Positions 55,801-63,986 of a stretch of 64,000 nucleotides of DNA are shown piece by piece. Made by a program: the position numbers and the translations under genes. The notes beneath the pieces are model-generated. The model did not search any database, was not told where the DNA came from, and saw only the letters and a program-made list of their open reading frames with translations. The DNA lies in assembly GCF_008704795.1 (NCBI RefSeq), contig NZ_CP023690.1, positions 2,986,501-3,050,500 of the forward strand, given 5' to 3'. The stretch comes from Streptomyces spectabilis. Its GTDB lineage: Bacteria > Actinomycetota > Actinomycetes > Streptomycetales > Streptomycetaceae. Numbering within the stretch: the stretch's first letter is position 1; every line of letters starts with the position of its first letter.

Positions 55801-56139
55801 GTCGGCGAGGGCGCGCGTGCCCTCGCCGACCAGGCGCTCGAAGCGGTGCGCGTCCACGTCGTCCGGCGCCGCCCGCAGTTGGTAGCCGCCGTCCACGGAG
55901 GCGACGGCCTCCGCGCCGAGCGCCCGGCGCAACCGGCCCACCAGGGCCTGCAGCGCGCCGGCCGCGTCGGCCGGGCCCTGACCGCCCCACACCTCCTCGA
56001 CCAGGACGGCCACCGGGACGGTCCGCCCCGGCCGCAGCGCGAGCGCCGCGAGCAGGGCACGCAGTCGGGCACCACCGACGGCGGCGAGGGTGCCGTCGGG
56101 GCGCAGGGCCCGGGTGACGCCTAGAACGCGATATCGCAC
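52825..56139 (-). CDS. AfsR-like regulator: BTAD, NB-ARC ATPase and TPR repeats
   Basis: The GTG complementary to 56137-56139 (VRYRVLGVTRALRP) follows a G-rich Shine-Dalgarno and gives 1104 residues; longer extensions to 57009 run antisense to the protease gene. Residues 1-95 are the winged-helix DNA-binding part and 95-245 the BTAD domain (SRWTARRLEARRARLAAAVA). The ATPase has its P-loop at about residue 292 (VGPGGAGKTRLSQEA), MLILDNCEHV and LATSREPLG. The C-terminal 400 residues are helical TPR-like repeats. SARP/AfsR proteins activate secondary metabolism and integrate kinase signals. No biosynthetic cluster is adjacent. Confidence 0.88.
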   Translation of the reverse strand: MRYRVLGVTRALRPDGTLAAVGGARLRALLAALALRPGRTVPVAVLVEEVWGGQGPADAAGALQALVGRLRRALGAEAVASVDGGYQLRAAPDDVDAHRFERLVGEGTRALADGDPAKAAGVLDDALALWHGDAFADLPDHTAEASRWTARRLEARRARLAAAVALGRAEGALPEITALCDTHPLDEPLQALRLRALRAAGRGAEALAAYDDVRRLLADRLGTDPGPELRSLHEELLRPAAADAGTAAAREPAGREPKAAPGNLRARLTSFVGRAADIDAIRDDLSRARLVTLVGPGGAGKTRLSQEAAEEIDAPDGVWLAELAPVDDPEGVPEAVLTALGARQTVLRGAGAEELRAAAERLGDDPVRRLTEYCAPRRMLLILDNCEHVVDAAARLADRLLAACPGLTVLATSREPLGVPGEALRPVGPLPEPFALRLLADRGQAARPGFRVTDAPEAAAEICARLDGLPLAIELAAARLRMLTPRQIADRLDDRFRLLTSGARTVLPRQQTLRAVVDWSWDLLDEPERAVLRRLAVCAGGCDLAAAEAVCAAPGAADVEVDPRDVPDLLGSLVDKSLVVAAPSAAGGGMRFRLLETVYEYAAERLDESGERAATERAHLTYFRELARHTDPELRGHGQRAAMSVLENEYENLRTALRRAVAARDEHEALCLVHALSWFWLMRDLRTEVRHWTREVAALGPDPFAPPVAPAEPLHGRCTDTPPPMRPEVLQEARRGVHLMQMSCMDMDPDAWQTPRAEEKLRAIRGAYRPGLPQTCRNPGSLWFYAVLLSGDVARVREIVDRTVAACRDFGYTWELAGALQWRANLLANRVDWAGDAWRDADEALEIFTRLGDTWGMAEALASRAEAHERRGAFPRAAEDFAAAMAYAEELGAKAQVSLLTARLGAVHVELGEPERGERLLRSVVDNGAGRLDGALPAARIFLVGLLGMNGRIREAREQLALLRTEFKAIGFAVFDGTVLAVSAWLDTIEGDHEGVLAGARAILEKAADPLSLIVAPQLLAVHLGTVARALAGSDPGRAAAAARLIGVADRRLPAGHVRTVFEREIREAAEAAARAALGDAAYAAAYAEGSGLSWEEAVAAAGL

Positions 56140-56340
56140 GCCCCCATTGTCGCCGTTGGCGCTCCGGGCCCGGGTCCGGGCTCCGGGCGGGCCCCGGGCG
56201 GGCCCCGTGGAACCACCCCGCCGTCGCCGGACGTTCACGTACTCCTGCTGTACGGTCGGGCACGCCGCGCCAGGCCGCACGCCTGCCGCACGCCCGCTGT
56301 GGGCGTACGGCGACCGCACGAACCCCAGGAGCCCCGCACC

Positions 56341-57135
56341 ATGACCGGCCACTCCCACGGCGACCGCCGGGTCAGCCCCGTCTTCCTCGGCATCGCGGCC
56401 GTCACCGCGGTGAGCGGCTGGGCGGCCTGGACCGGCTTCGCGGACAACCCCGGCTTCGCCGTCTTCCTGTTCGTGACGGCGGCCTGGGTGGTCTCCCTGT
56501 GCCTGCACGAGTACGCGCACGCGCGCACCGCCCTGCACGGCGGCGACATCTCCGTCGGGGCGAAGGGCTATCTGACCCTGAACCCGCTGAAGTACACGCA
56601 CGCGCTGCTCAGCATCGTGCTGCCCGTCCTCTTCGTGATCATGGGCGGCATCGGCCTGCCCGGCGGCGCCGTGTTCATCGAGCGCGGGCGGATCCGGGGC
56701 CGCTGGCGGCACAGCCTGATCTCGGCGGCGGGCCCGCTGACGAACGTGCTGTTCGCGATCGTGTGCACGGCCCCGTTCTGGCTGGACGCGCTCGACGGCG
56801 TACCGGACACGTTCCGGTACGCCCTGGCGTTCCTCGCGCTGCTCCAGGTGACTGCGGCGATCCTGAACTTCCTGCCGATCCCCGGCCTGGACGGGTACGG
56901 CGTCATCGAGCCGTGGCTGTCGTACTCGGTGCGCCGCCAGGTGGAGCCGTTCGCGCCGTTCGGCCTGCTCGCGGTGTTCGGCATCCTGTGGATCCCGGAG
57001 GTCAACCACGCCTTCTTCGACGCGGTGGACGCGATCCTGCGCGGCCTCGGCGTCGAGGAGTGGGACACGTACTGGGGCCAGCGGCTCTACCGCTTCTGGC
57101 AGGGCACCCCGGACATCCCGGAGATCACTGGCTAG
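56341..57135 (+). CDS. site-2 protease family (M50) membrane metalloprotease
   Basis: This 264-residue protein has an ATG at 56341 after a CCAGGAG-like site. The zinc motif HEYAH is at residues 56-60 in a membrane helix (VVSLCLHEYAHARTALHGG). The third ligand region is NFLPIPGLDGYGVIEPWL, where M50 enzymes have the xPxDG motif. Five or six helices are present. It cuts membrane proteins within the bilayer; no substrate such as an anti-sigma factor is adjacent. Its last 11 bases overlap the convergent small gene. Confidence 0.88.
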   Translation: MTGHSHGDRRVSPVFLGIAAVTAVSGWAAWTGFADNPGFAVFLFVTAAWVVSLCLHEYAHARTALHGGDISVGAKGYLTLNPLKYTHALLSIVLPVLFVIMGGIGLPGGAVFIERGRIRGRWRHSLISAAGPLTNVLFAIVCTAPFWLDALDGVPDTFRYALAFLALLQVTAAILNFLPIPGLDGYGVIEPWLSYSVRRQVEPFAPFGLLAVFGILWIPEVNHAFFDAVDAILRGLGVEEWDTYWGQRLYRFWQGTPDIPEITG

Positions 57136-57319
57136 CGGCGGTGGCCCGCGCCGCGCGCTCCAGCTTGGCGCGCCGGTAGTAGTACCAGGTCATGTTGGAC
57201 GACAGGCCCGCGAGCAACACCCACACGATGCCGAGGAAGCTGCCCTGGGCGAAGGAGACCACCGCGGCGGCGACGGCCAGGACGCAGACGAGGAGGGTGT
57301 AGAGCGCTAGGCGGGGCAT
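57125..57319 (-). CDS. small two-helix membrane protein
   Basis: This protein has 64 residues from the ATG complementary to 57317-57319. Two hydrophobic helices (LYTLLVCVLAVAAAVVSFA and FLGIVWVLLAGLSSNMTWYY) are followed by a basic tail (RRAKLERAARA). It is conserved in type among Streptomyces but has no known function. Confidence 0.65.
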   Translation of the reverse strand: MPRLALYTLLVCVLAVAAAVVSFAQGSFLGIVWVLLAGLSSNMTWYYYRRAKLERAARATAASQ

Positions 57320-57409
57320 GGGGTTCGGCTCCTGATCACAGCAACGCGGCATTCCGGACGGACGTACCGCACCAGTGTCCCCCATGCCCCGCCCGCACGG
57401 CCCCGGGGC

Positions 57410-58114
57410 CTAGACGTCGGTGAGCCGGAGCCCCGCGTGCGCCTTGTAGCGCCGGTTGACGGAGATCAGGTTGGCGACGAGCGACTCCACCTGGTGGGCG
57501 TTGCGCAAGCGCCCGGCGAAGACGCCCCGCATGCCGGGGATGCGGGCGGCGAGCGCCTGCACCTGGTCGGTGTCGGCGCGGCTCTCGCCGAGCACCATCA
57601 CGTCGGTGTCGATCTCCTCGATCGACTCGTCCTGGAGCAGCACGGCCGACAGGTGGTGGAAGGCGGCCGTCACCCGGGATCCGGGGAGCAGCGCGGCGGC
57701 CTGCTCGGCGGCGCTGCCCTCCTCGGGCTTGAGGGCGTAGGCGCCCTTCTTGTCGAAGCCGAGCGGGTTCACGCAGTCGACGACGAGCTTGCCCGCGAGC
57801 GGCTCGCGCAGCGCTTCGAGGGTCTTGGCGTGGCCGTCCCACGGCACGGCGACGATCACGATGTCGCTGCGCCGCGCGCACTCGGCGTTGTCCGCGCCCT
57901 CGACGCCGAGGCCGAGGTCGGCGGCCGCGGCCTCGGCACGCTCGGCCGCGCGGGAGCCGATGATCACCTTCTGGCCCGCGCGGGCGAGGCGGTAGGCGAG
58001 GCCGCGCCCCTGGTCACCGGTGCCGCCGAGGACCCCGACGACGAGCCCGGACACGTCGGGCAGGTCCCAGGGGTCCTTGGCGGGCGCCTTCTGCACACTT
58101 TCCGTGGAAGTCAT
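57410..58114 (-). CDS. npdG: NADPH-dependent F420 reductase
   Basis: This 234-residue protein begins at the ATG at 58114. The Rossmann motif GVLGGTGDQGRGLAYRLA and the following VIIGSRAAERAE (phosphate-binding Arg for NADP) match the F420H2:NADP oxidoreductase family. DIVIVAVPWDGHAKTL and VDCVNPLGFDKKGAY are also family blocks. It exchanges hydride between NADPH and coenzyme F420, supplying F420H2 to reductases. It is probably monocistronic. Confidence 0.88.
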   Translation of the reverse strand: MTSTESVQKAPAKDPWDLPDVSGLVVGVLGGTGDQGRGLAYRLARAGQKVIIGSRAAERAEAAAADLGLGVEGADNAECARRSDIVIVAVPWDGHAKTLEALREPLAGKLVVDCVNPLGFDKKGAYALKPEEGSAAEQAAALLPGSRVTAAFHHLSAVLLQDESIEEIDTDVMVLGESRADTDQVQALAARIPGMRGVFAGRLRNAHQVESLVANLISVNRRYKAHAGLRLTDV

Positions 58115-58150
58115 GGTCAGACCCTACGTCCGCGCGCGCGACGGCCGTGT

Positions 58151-59236
58151 TCAGGTGAGCCGGTCGAGCGGCACCCTGCGGAAGGTGATCGTCTCGTAGG
58201 CGCTGAAGTCCCCGGTCTCGTACAGGAGTCCGACGGTTCCGTCGTCGACGCGGACGAGGTCGGAGTACGCGGCGGGCAGCCCGTCGACGGTGTGCACCGG
58301 CTGCCAGGTGGTGCCGCAGTCGTCGCTCCGGTGGAGGGTCATCCGGGCGCGGAAGCCGGGCTCTGCGGGCCCGGAGAAGAGCAGCGCGTCGGGGTCGCGC
58401 ACCTGGAGCACGCTGCACTCGACGACGGGTCCTGGCAGACAGGACTGCGGCCGGAACGGCTTGACGAGGCTGGTGCCGCCGTCGCGGGAGTGGGCGTCGG
58501 CGCGGTTGCCGGGGGCCGGGGAGTCGTTGCGGGTGTTGAAGTAGACGCGGCCGTCGGGGAGTTCGGCGGCGGTGGTCTCGTTGACGTTGATGTAGCCGTT
58601 GGTGTTGTCGTCGACGTAACCGATGCGCCAGGTCTGGCCGAGGTTGTCGCTCAGCAGACAGTGCCCGCCGTTGTACTTGCCCTCGGTGCCGATGTCCGTG
58701 CCGGTGGGCGGCAGCGAGTGGTTGGCGGGGACGACGATCCGGCCGCCGTCGAGCTGGATGGCGTGTCCCGGCGTGGTCGCGTACCAGCGCCAGTTCGCCC
58801 GCTTCACCTGCTTGGTGATCTCCCGGGGCGTCGACCAGGTGAGCCCGTCGTCGTCGCTGTGCTGCACCCAGACCCTGCGGCCGTCCGCGGCCGCCACCTG
58901 GCCGCGCCGGATCGCGTCCTCGGTCGCCGCGGCCGCGTTCCTGACCTGGACGAGCAGGACCCGCCCGGTGTCGAGGACCACGGGCGCCGGATTCCCCGCG
59001 AGGTCGGTGCCGTTGGCGCCGACGACCTGGAGCGGTCCCCAGGTGCGGCCGCCGTCGGTGGACCGTTTCAGTACGACGTCGATGTTCCCGAAGTCCTCCT
59101 GTGACCCCACGCGGCCCTCGCAGAAGGCCAGGACGGAGCCGTCGTGCGTGACGACGACCGCCGGGATGCGGAAGCTGGCGTACCCTTCGCGGCCCGCCCG
59201 GAACGGGACGGACACCTCAACTGTCTCCACTGCCAT
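58151..59236 (-). CDS. exo-alpha-sialidase family protein (BNR repeats)
   Basis: This 361-residue protein starts at the ATG at 59236. A six-bladed propeller is indicated by the FRIP motif (ASFRIPAVVV) and Asp boxes STDGGRTWG, SDDDGLTWS and SDDCGTTWQ, with a degenerate one, DNLGQTWRI. Arginines of the FRIP type bind the sialic acid carboxylate. No signal peptide is visible at this start, so it may be cytoplasmic or may use another export route. The sialidase family is clear; the true substrate is not. Confidence 0.85.
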   Translation of the reverse strand: MAVETVEVSVPFRAGREGYASFRIPAVVVTHDGSVLAFCEGRVGSQEDFGNIDVVLKRSTDGGRTWGPLQVVGANGTDLAGNPAPVVLDTGRVLLVQVRNAAAATEDAIRRGQVAAADGRRVWVQHSDDDGLTWSTPREITKQVKRANWRWYATTPGHAIQLDGGRIVVPANHSLPPTGTDIGTEGKYNGGHCLLSDNLGQTWRIGYVDDNTNGYINVNETTAAELPDGRVYFNTRNDSPAPGNRADAHSRDGGTSLVKPFRPQSCLPGPVVECSVLQVRDPDALLFSGPAEPGFRARMTLHRSDDCGTTWQPVHTVDGLPAAYSDLVRVDDGTVGLLYETGDFSAYETITFRRVPLDRLT

Positions 59237-59316
59237 CCCCGCCCCTTCCCCATCTCGGGGGAATTCGGAGTGAACTCCGGCTGTACGAACGACTCGTTGA
59301 GGCAGTATGCGCCTCC

Positions 59317-59928
59317 ATGGACGCGGTACGGGTCGCGCTGTTGCGCGAAGTTCTGAACGGCACCGAATGGCCGGGCGCCACGCGCCGCTTCGCCGGGGCG
59401 CTGCGCGCCAGCGTGGAGCCGCACGGCGGCGGCCTGCTCCTGGTGGGCACGCGCGAGTACGAGCCGTGGCACCTGGCCGCGCACCTCACCGACGAGGCCG
59501 CCTGGTCCGGCACGCCCGAGCTGACGCCCACGCTCGTGCGCCACCGGCCGCGGGCAGGGGCGCCCGCGCACCTGTCGGTGGGGCTCGGCCGCGTCGAGGC
59601 CGCCGGGCGCGGCGAGACGCTGCTCGTGGTGGCGCCCGGCACGCCCGCGCCGGGGCTGCTGTCCCGCGTCCACGACGCGCGGCGCGCGGGCGCGACGGTC
59701 TTCGCGCTCGGCGCGGACACCGGCCCCGCGGACGAGCTCGGGGCGCTCGCCCACGAGGCGCTCACCGTGCCGCGCGACGGCGACCTCGACCTGGACACGG
59801 TCCAGCACCTGGTGAGCGCGGCGACGGGCGAGAACAGCCTGCCCGCGCCGCGGGGGCGCCGCCGGGTGCGCGACCGCCTCTCGCGCCTCGCGGACCAGTT
59901 GACGGCGCCGCCGCCCACCCGGTGGTGA
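59317..59928 (+). CDS. conserved hypothetical protein, 203 residues
   Basis: The ATG at 59317 begins MDAVRVALLREVLNGTEWPG. The middle (TLLVVAPGTPAPGLLSRVHD, then ARRAGATVFALG) looks like a Rossmann-type or SIS-like sugar-phosphate-binding strand pattern, but the match is weak. The C-terminus is basic (RGRRRVRDRLSRLADQL). Strong third-position GC bias supports a real gene. The function is unknown. Confidence 0.65.
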   Translation: MDAVRVALLREVLNGTEWPGATRRFAGALRASVEPHGGGLLLVGTREYEPWHLAAHLTDEAAWSGTPELTPTLVRHRPRAGAPAHLSVGLGRVEAAGRGETLLVVAPGTPAPGLLSRVHDARRAGATVFALGADTGPADELGALAHEALTVPRDGDLDLDTVQHLVSAATGENSLPAPRGRRRVRDRLSRLADQLTAPPPTRW

Positions 59929-60005
59929 CGGGGCCCCGGGAAGGGCGGCGGGCGTTCGGGAAATCGTTTGCGCGAGAATATCCGCGCCACTGAGCATGTC
60001 CCCTT

Positions 60006-61271
60006 GTGAAACGAATCGCCGCGATACTGCCCGACCTCTCCCCCTGGCGCTCGAGCCGGGACTTCCGGCTCCTCTGGGTCCAGGGCCTGGTCACCTACTT
60101 CGGCAGCTTCATGGCGCTGATCGCCCTGCCGCTCCAGATCAAGGACCTCACCGACTCGCCGCTCGCGGTCGGCGCGATGGGCGCGGTCGAGCTGCTCCCG
60201 CTGATCGTCTGCGGTCTGTACGGCGGGGCGCTCGCCGACGCGGTGGACCGGCGCAAGGTGATCCTCCTGACGGAGGCCGCGCTCGGCGTCCTCGCCCTCG
60301 TCCTGTTCGTCAACGCGCTGCTGCCGCAGCCGCTCCTGTGGCCCCTGTACGTGGTGGCGGCGGGGGTCTCCGGGCTCGCCGGGATCCAGCGCCCGGCGCT
60401 CGACTCGCTCCTCGCCCGGATCGTGCCGCACGACCAGCTCACGGCCGCCGCCGCGCTCAACTCGCTGCGGTGGAACGTCGGCGCGATCGCCGGGCCCGCC
60501 CTCGCGGGCGTCGTCGTGGCCTACGCCGGGCACGCCAGCGCGTACGCGGTCACGGTGGTCGGCTTCGCCGTCTCCGTGGCGCTGTGCACCCGGCTCTCGC
60601 CCGCGCCCGCCGCGCACGGCGCCCAGAAGCCGTCGCTGCGGGGGCTCGCGGAGGGGGCGCGGTACGCGTGGTCGCGCCCCGTGCTCCTCGGCACCTACGC
60701 CATCGACGGGGCGGCCATGGTCTTCGCCTTCCCCAACACGATCTTCCCGTTCCTCGCGGACGACCTGGACGCCGAGTGGTCGCTCGGCCTGATGTACGCG
60801 GCGGGGGCCGTCGGGTCGCTGCTGCTCAGCCTCACCAGTGGCTGGACGTCGCGGGTGCGGCGGCACGGGGTGCTCGTGGTGTGCGGGGCGGCCGGGTGGG
60901 GGCTCGCCATCACGGCGGCGGGGCTCCTGTCCGACGTCTGGCTCGTCCTGGTCGCCCTCGCCGTCGCCGGGGCGGGCGACATGCTCAGCGGGCTCGCCCG
61001 CAGCACCATCTGGAACCAGACGATCCCCGACGAGCTGCGGGGACGGCTCGCCGGGATCGAGGTCCTCTCCTACAGCGTCGGCCCGCAGCTCGGGCAGGTC
61101 CGGGCGGGGGCGGCGGCCGGGTGGTCGGGGACGCGGCCCGCCATCTGGTCCGGCGGGCTCGTCTGCGTGGGCGCGGTGGCCGCGCTGTGCGCGGTGCTGC
61201 CGTCGCTGCTCTCCTACGACTCGGCCACGGACAAGGACGCCACCCGCCGCCGCGAGTCCGCCACCGCTTAG
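60006..61271 (+). CDS. MFS transporter (MFS_3/EntS-like)
   Basis: This protein has 421 residues from GTG 60006. It opens with SSRDFRLLWVQGLVTYFGSF, the signature start of EntS-like MFS proteins. The motif DAVDRRKVILLTEAALGV is the loop 2-3 motif. Twelve helices are expected. Relatives export siderophores or drugs; an iron-related role is possible but no siderophore gene is nearby. Confidence 0.88.
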   Translation: MKRIAAILPDLSPWRSSRDFRLLWVQGLVTYFGSFMALIALPLQIKDLTDSPLAVGAMGAVELLPLIVCGLYGGALADAVDRRKVILLTEAALGVLALVLFVNALLPQPLLWPLYVVAAGVSGLAGIQRPALDSLLARIVPHDQLTAAAALNSLRWNVGAIAGPALAGVVVAYAGHASAYAVTVVGFAVSVALCTRLSPAPAAHGAQKPSLRGLAEGARYAWSRPVLLGTYAIDGAAMVFAFPNTIFPFLADDLDAEWSLGLMYAAGAVGSLLLSLTSGWTSRVRRHGVLVVCGAAGWGLAITAAGLLSDVWLVLVALAVAGAGDMLSGLARSTIWNQTIPDELRGRLAGIEVLSYSVGPQLGQVRAGAAAGWSGTRPAIWSGGLVCVGAVAALCAVLPSLLSYDSATDKDATRRRESATA

Positions 61272-61293
61272 CCCGAACGGCGGGGCCTCCCGC

Positions 61294-61524
61294 TCAGGGG
61301 CCGGGCTGGTCGGGGCCCTGGGCATCGTGCCAGCGAGGGTCCGTGTCCCATTCCAGGTTTCGCTCGGAGGCGGTCTGCATCGCGTGGGTGGCCTCCTCGC
61401 GGGAGGCGTAGGGGCCGAACCGGTCCTTGCCGGGGCAGTCCGGGCCCTCCTCGACCTTCTTGTGCTCCAGGCAGTAGTACCACTCCCCCGGTTTCCCGGC
61501 GGTCCGCTTCTTGAACAGCGCCAT
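61294..61524 (-). CDS. small conserved protein with Trp/Cys-rich motif
   Basis: This protein has 76 residues from the ATG complementary to 61522-61524, with GAGAGGGGAG upstream. The sequence MALFKKRTAGKPGEWYYCLE and EEGPDCPGKDRFGPYASREE resembles a compact SPOR-like or zinc-ribbon-like domain. It ends DPRWHDAQGPDQPGP. Its function is unknown. It is divergent from map. Confidence 0.65.
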   Translation of the reverse strand: MALFKKRTAGKPGEWYYCLEHKKVEEGPDCPGKDRFGPYASREEATHAMQTASERNLEWDTDPRWHDAQGPDQPGP

Positions 61525-61592
61525 GACCAGCTCCCCTCTCTCCCGCTCTCTCCCGCCATGCTGCCCCATCCGCGCTCGTTAGACTCGCTGGC

Positions 61593-62450
61593 ATGTCTGG
61601 CCAGTCACTGCTCGTACCAGGGGAGCTCTCTCCCACCCGTTCCGTGCCCGGGAACATCCGGCGCCCGGAGTACGTCGGCAAGCCCGCCCCGACGCCGTAC
61701 ACCGGGCCGGAGGTGCAGACCCCGGAGACCGTCGAGCTGATGCGCACGGCGGGCCGCATCGCCGCGCGCGCGATGGAGGAGGCCGCCAAGGCCATCGCTC
61801 CGGGCGTGACCACCGACGAGCTCGACCGCATCGCGCACGCGTACATGTGCGACCACGGCGCCTACCCCTCGACGCTCGGCTACCGCGGCTTCCCGAAGTC
61901 CCTGTGCGCGTCCGTCAACGAGGTCATCTGCCACGGCATCCCGGACTCCACCGTGCTGCGCGACGGCGACATCGTGAACCTCGACGTCACCGCGTACATC
62001 GGCGGCGTGCACGGCGACAACAACGCGACCTACCTGGTGGGCGACGTGGACGAGGAGTCGAGGCTCCTGGTCGAGCGCACCCGCGAGTCCCTCAACCGCG
62101 CCATCAAGGCCGTCAGGCCCGGCCGGCAGATCAACATCATCGGCCGCGTCATCGAGTCGTACGCGAAGCGCTTCGGGTACGGCGTGGTCCGCGACTTCAC
62201 CGGCCACGGCATCAACACGTCGTTCCACTCCGGCCTGATCGTCCCGCACTACGACAGCCCGCACGCGACCACGGTCATCCAGCCCGGCATGACGTTCACG
62301 ATCGAGCCGATGCTGACCCTCGGGACGCACGAGTACGACATGTGGGACGACGGCTGGACGGTCGTGACCAAGGACCGCAAGCGCACCGCGCAGTTCGAGC
62401 ACACGCTGGTGGTGACGGACACCGGGGCGGAGATCCTGACCCTGCCGTAA
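61593..62450 (+). CDS. map: methionine aminopeptidase, type I
   Basis: This 285-residue protein has an ATG at 61593. The pita-bread fold has all ligands: His in VICHGIPD, Asp in VNLDVTAY and HGDNNATY, His in [12 protein letters not shown], and Glu in FTIEPML and QFEHTLV. An N-terminal extension of about 40 residues with the PxRxVP-like segment typical of actinobacterial MetAPs is present. It removes the initiator methionine from new proteins. The gene is transcribed alone. Confidence 0.95.
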   Translation: MSGQSLLVPGELSPTRSVPGNIRRPEYVGKPAPTPYTGPEVQTPETVELMRTAGRIAARAMEEAAKAIAPGVTTDELDRIAHAYMCDHGAYPSTLGYRGFPKSLCASVNEVICHGIPDSTVLRDGDIVNLDVTAYIGGVHGDNNATYLVGDVDEESRLLVERTRESLNRAIKAVRPGRQINIIGRVIESYAKRFGYGVVRDFTGHGINTSFHSGLIVPHYDSPHATTVIQPGMTFTIEPMLTLGTHEYDMWDDGWTVVTKDRKRTAQFEHTLVVTDTGAEILTLP

Positions 62451-62519
62451 ATTTCCTCACCCTGCCGCAAGCCGGAGGGGCGCGTAACGTTTTTACCGAC
62501 AGGGCGTCGGGAACCAGTT

Positions 62520-62541
62520 GACTTAGGTAAGCCTAACTTGG
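62520..62541. promoter_or_regulatory. DmdR/DtxR-type iron box before heme oxygenase
   Basis: The centre TTAGGTAAGCCTAACTT (62523-62539), read on the other strand as AAGTTAGGCTTACCTAA, matches the actinobacterial iron box TTAGGTTAGGCTnACCTAA closely. It lies about 60-75 bases before the heme oxygenase start. Repression by iron-loaded DmdR and induction at low iron is the expected behaviour. Confidence 0.7.
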
Positions 62542-62597
62542 ATGATCGGTGCTGGCCACACTGGTTTCCCGCCCTTCTCGGCATCCGGAGGTCCCGC

Positions 62598-63284
62598 ATG
62601 GACTCGGCGATCCCTCAGCCCACCGCACCGCTCTCGTTCTCGACGCTCATCCGCACCGCGTCCCACGAACAGCACACGGAGGCGGAGACGTCGACGTTCA
62701 TGAGCGACCTCCTGGGCGGCCGCCTGGGCGTGGACGCGTACGCGCGCTACACGGAACAGCTGTGGTTCGTCTACCGCGCCCTGGAGGACGGCGCCGAGGC
62801 CCTGCGCGAGGACCCCGTCGCCGGGCCGTTCATCAAGACCGAGCTGCTGCGCGTCGCCGAACTGGAGCGGGACCTCGCGCATCTGCGGGGCGCGGACTGG
62901 CGCGAGCGCGCCACCGCGCTGCCCGCGACGGCCGCCTACGCGGCACGGGTCGAGGAGTGCGCCCGGACGTGGCCGGGCGGATACGTCGCCCACCACTACA
63001 CCCGCTACCTCGGCGACCTCTCCGGCGGGCAGATCATCCGGGGCCGGGCGGAGAAGGCGTGGGGGTTCGCCCGCAAGGGCGACGGCGTGCGGTTCTACGT
63101 CTTCGAGGGGATCTCCAACCCGGCCGCGTTCAAGCGCGGGTACCGCGAGCTGCTCGACCGGATCGAGGTCACCGTTCCCGACCAGCTCGAACGGCACCGG
63201 ATCGTCGACGAGTGCAAGCGGGCGTTCGCCCTGAACACGGCCGTCTTCCAGGACCTCGCCACCGAGTTCCCGCACGCGGCGTGA
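62598..63284 (+). CDS. biliverdin-producing heme oxygenase
   Basis: The ATG at 62598 gives 228 residues. The proximal heme-ligand region is LIRTASHEQHTEAETSTF, and the distal helix AHHYTRYLGDLSGGQIIRG is the family signature. It opens heme to biliverdin, CO and iron, so with its iron box it probably releases iron from host or environmental heme when iron is scarce. No heme importer is adjacent in this window. Confidence 0.93.
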   Translation: MDSAIPQPTAPLSFSTLIRTASHEQHTEAETSTFMSDLLGGRLGVDAYARYTEQLWFVYRALEDGAEALREDPVAGPFIKTELLRVAELERDLAHLRGADWRERATALPATAAYAARVEECARTWPGGYVAHHYTRYLGDLSGGQIIRGRAEKAWGFARKGDGVRFYVFEGISNPAAFKRGYRELLDRIEVTVPDQLERHRIVDECKRAFALNTAVFQDLATEFPHAA

Positions 63285-63302
63285 CCCGGGCCCCCGCCCG
63301 GG

Positions 63303-63986
63303 TCAGGGGCCCCAGGTGGCGTGCGAAGGCAGCGCCACGCGGCCGCCCACCTCGATGAGGTCCCCGGGGCCCGGCGCCGTGATGATCTGGGAGCCGCGCC
63401 CCTGCGTGATGTTGAGGGCGCGGCCCAGCCGATGGGTGAGGAGGAGGGCCGCCGCACCGGTGGCCTCGTCCTCACTGATGCCGTCGTTCCGCCCGGGGAA
63501 GCCCCGCGCCCGCACCCGCCCCGCGGCCTCGTCCTCCCAGGCCCAGGCGTAGATCCACTCCCCGGCGGGCGGCACCGCGAGCGCCTCCACCTCGGCCGCC
63601 GAACCGTACGCGCGCAGCGTCCGCGGCGGCGCCCACTCCGCCCGCGCCGCGATCCAGGTGAACTCCCCGTCCTGATGCGCCTCGACGACCCCCGCGGGGG
63701 TGACGAGCTCGGGCACGTCAAGCAGCCAGGCGGCGCCGAGGCAGGGATATCCGGCGAAGGGCAGGCGCGTGGTGGGCGTGTAGATGTCGATGTGCCCGCG
63801 CTCGGGGTCGTCGACGAACACCGTCTCGCTGAAGCCGAGCTTCCCGGCGAGCTCCTGTCGCGCCTCGCGCGCGGGCATGCGGCCGCCGTCCCTGACGACT
63901 CCGAGTTCGTTGCCGTACCGGCCGTCGGGTCCGCAGAAGACCCGCAGGACGTCGACTCCGGCGTGCACGTCGGCCCCGGCGGGCAC
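63303..63986 (-). CDS. PhzF-family protein, start near window edge
   Basis: The frame is open to at least 63986 and may begin there (GTG), a little downstream, or beyond the window. Residues GPDGRYGNELGVVRDG, ELAGKLGFSETVFVDD and HIDIYTPTTRLPFAGYPCLG match the PhzF/diaminopimelate-epimerase-like fold. The second half has DEATGAAALLLTHRLG and QGRGSQI. The family catalyses isomerisation or unknown reactions. At about 227 residues it is slightly shorter than usual (260-300), so part of the N-terminus may be missing. Confidence 0.75.
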   Translation of the reverse strand: MPAGADVHAGVDVLRVFCGPDGRYGNELGVVRDGGRMPAREARQELAGKLGFSETVFVDDPERGHIDIYTPTTRLPFAGYPCLGAAWLLDVPELVTPAGVVEAHQDGEFTWIAARAEWAPPRTLRAYGSAAEVEALAVPPAGEWIYAWAWEDEAAGRVRARGFPGRNDGISEDEATGAAALLLTHRLGRALNITQGRGSQIITAPGPGDLIEVGGRVALPSHATWGP

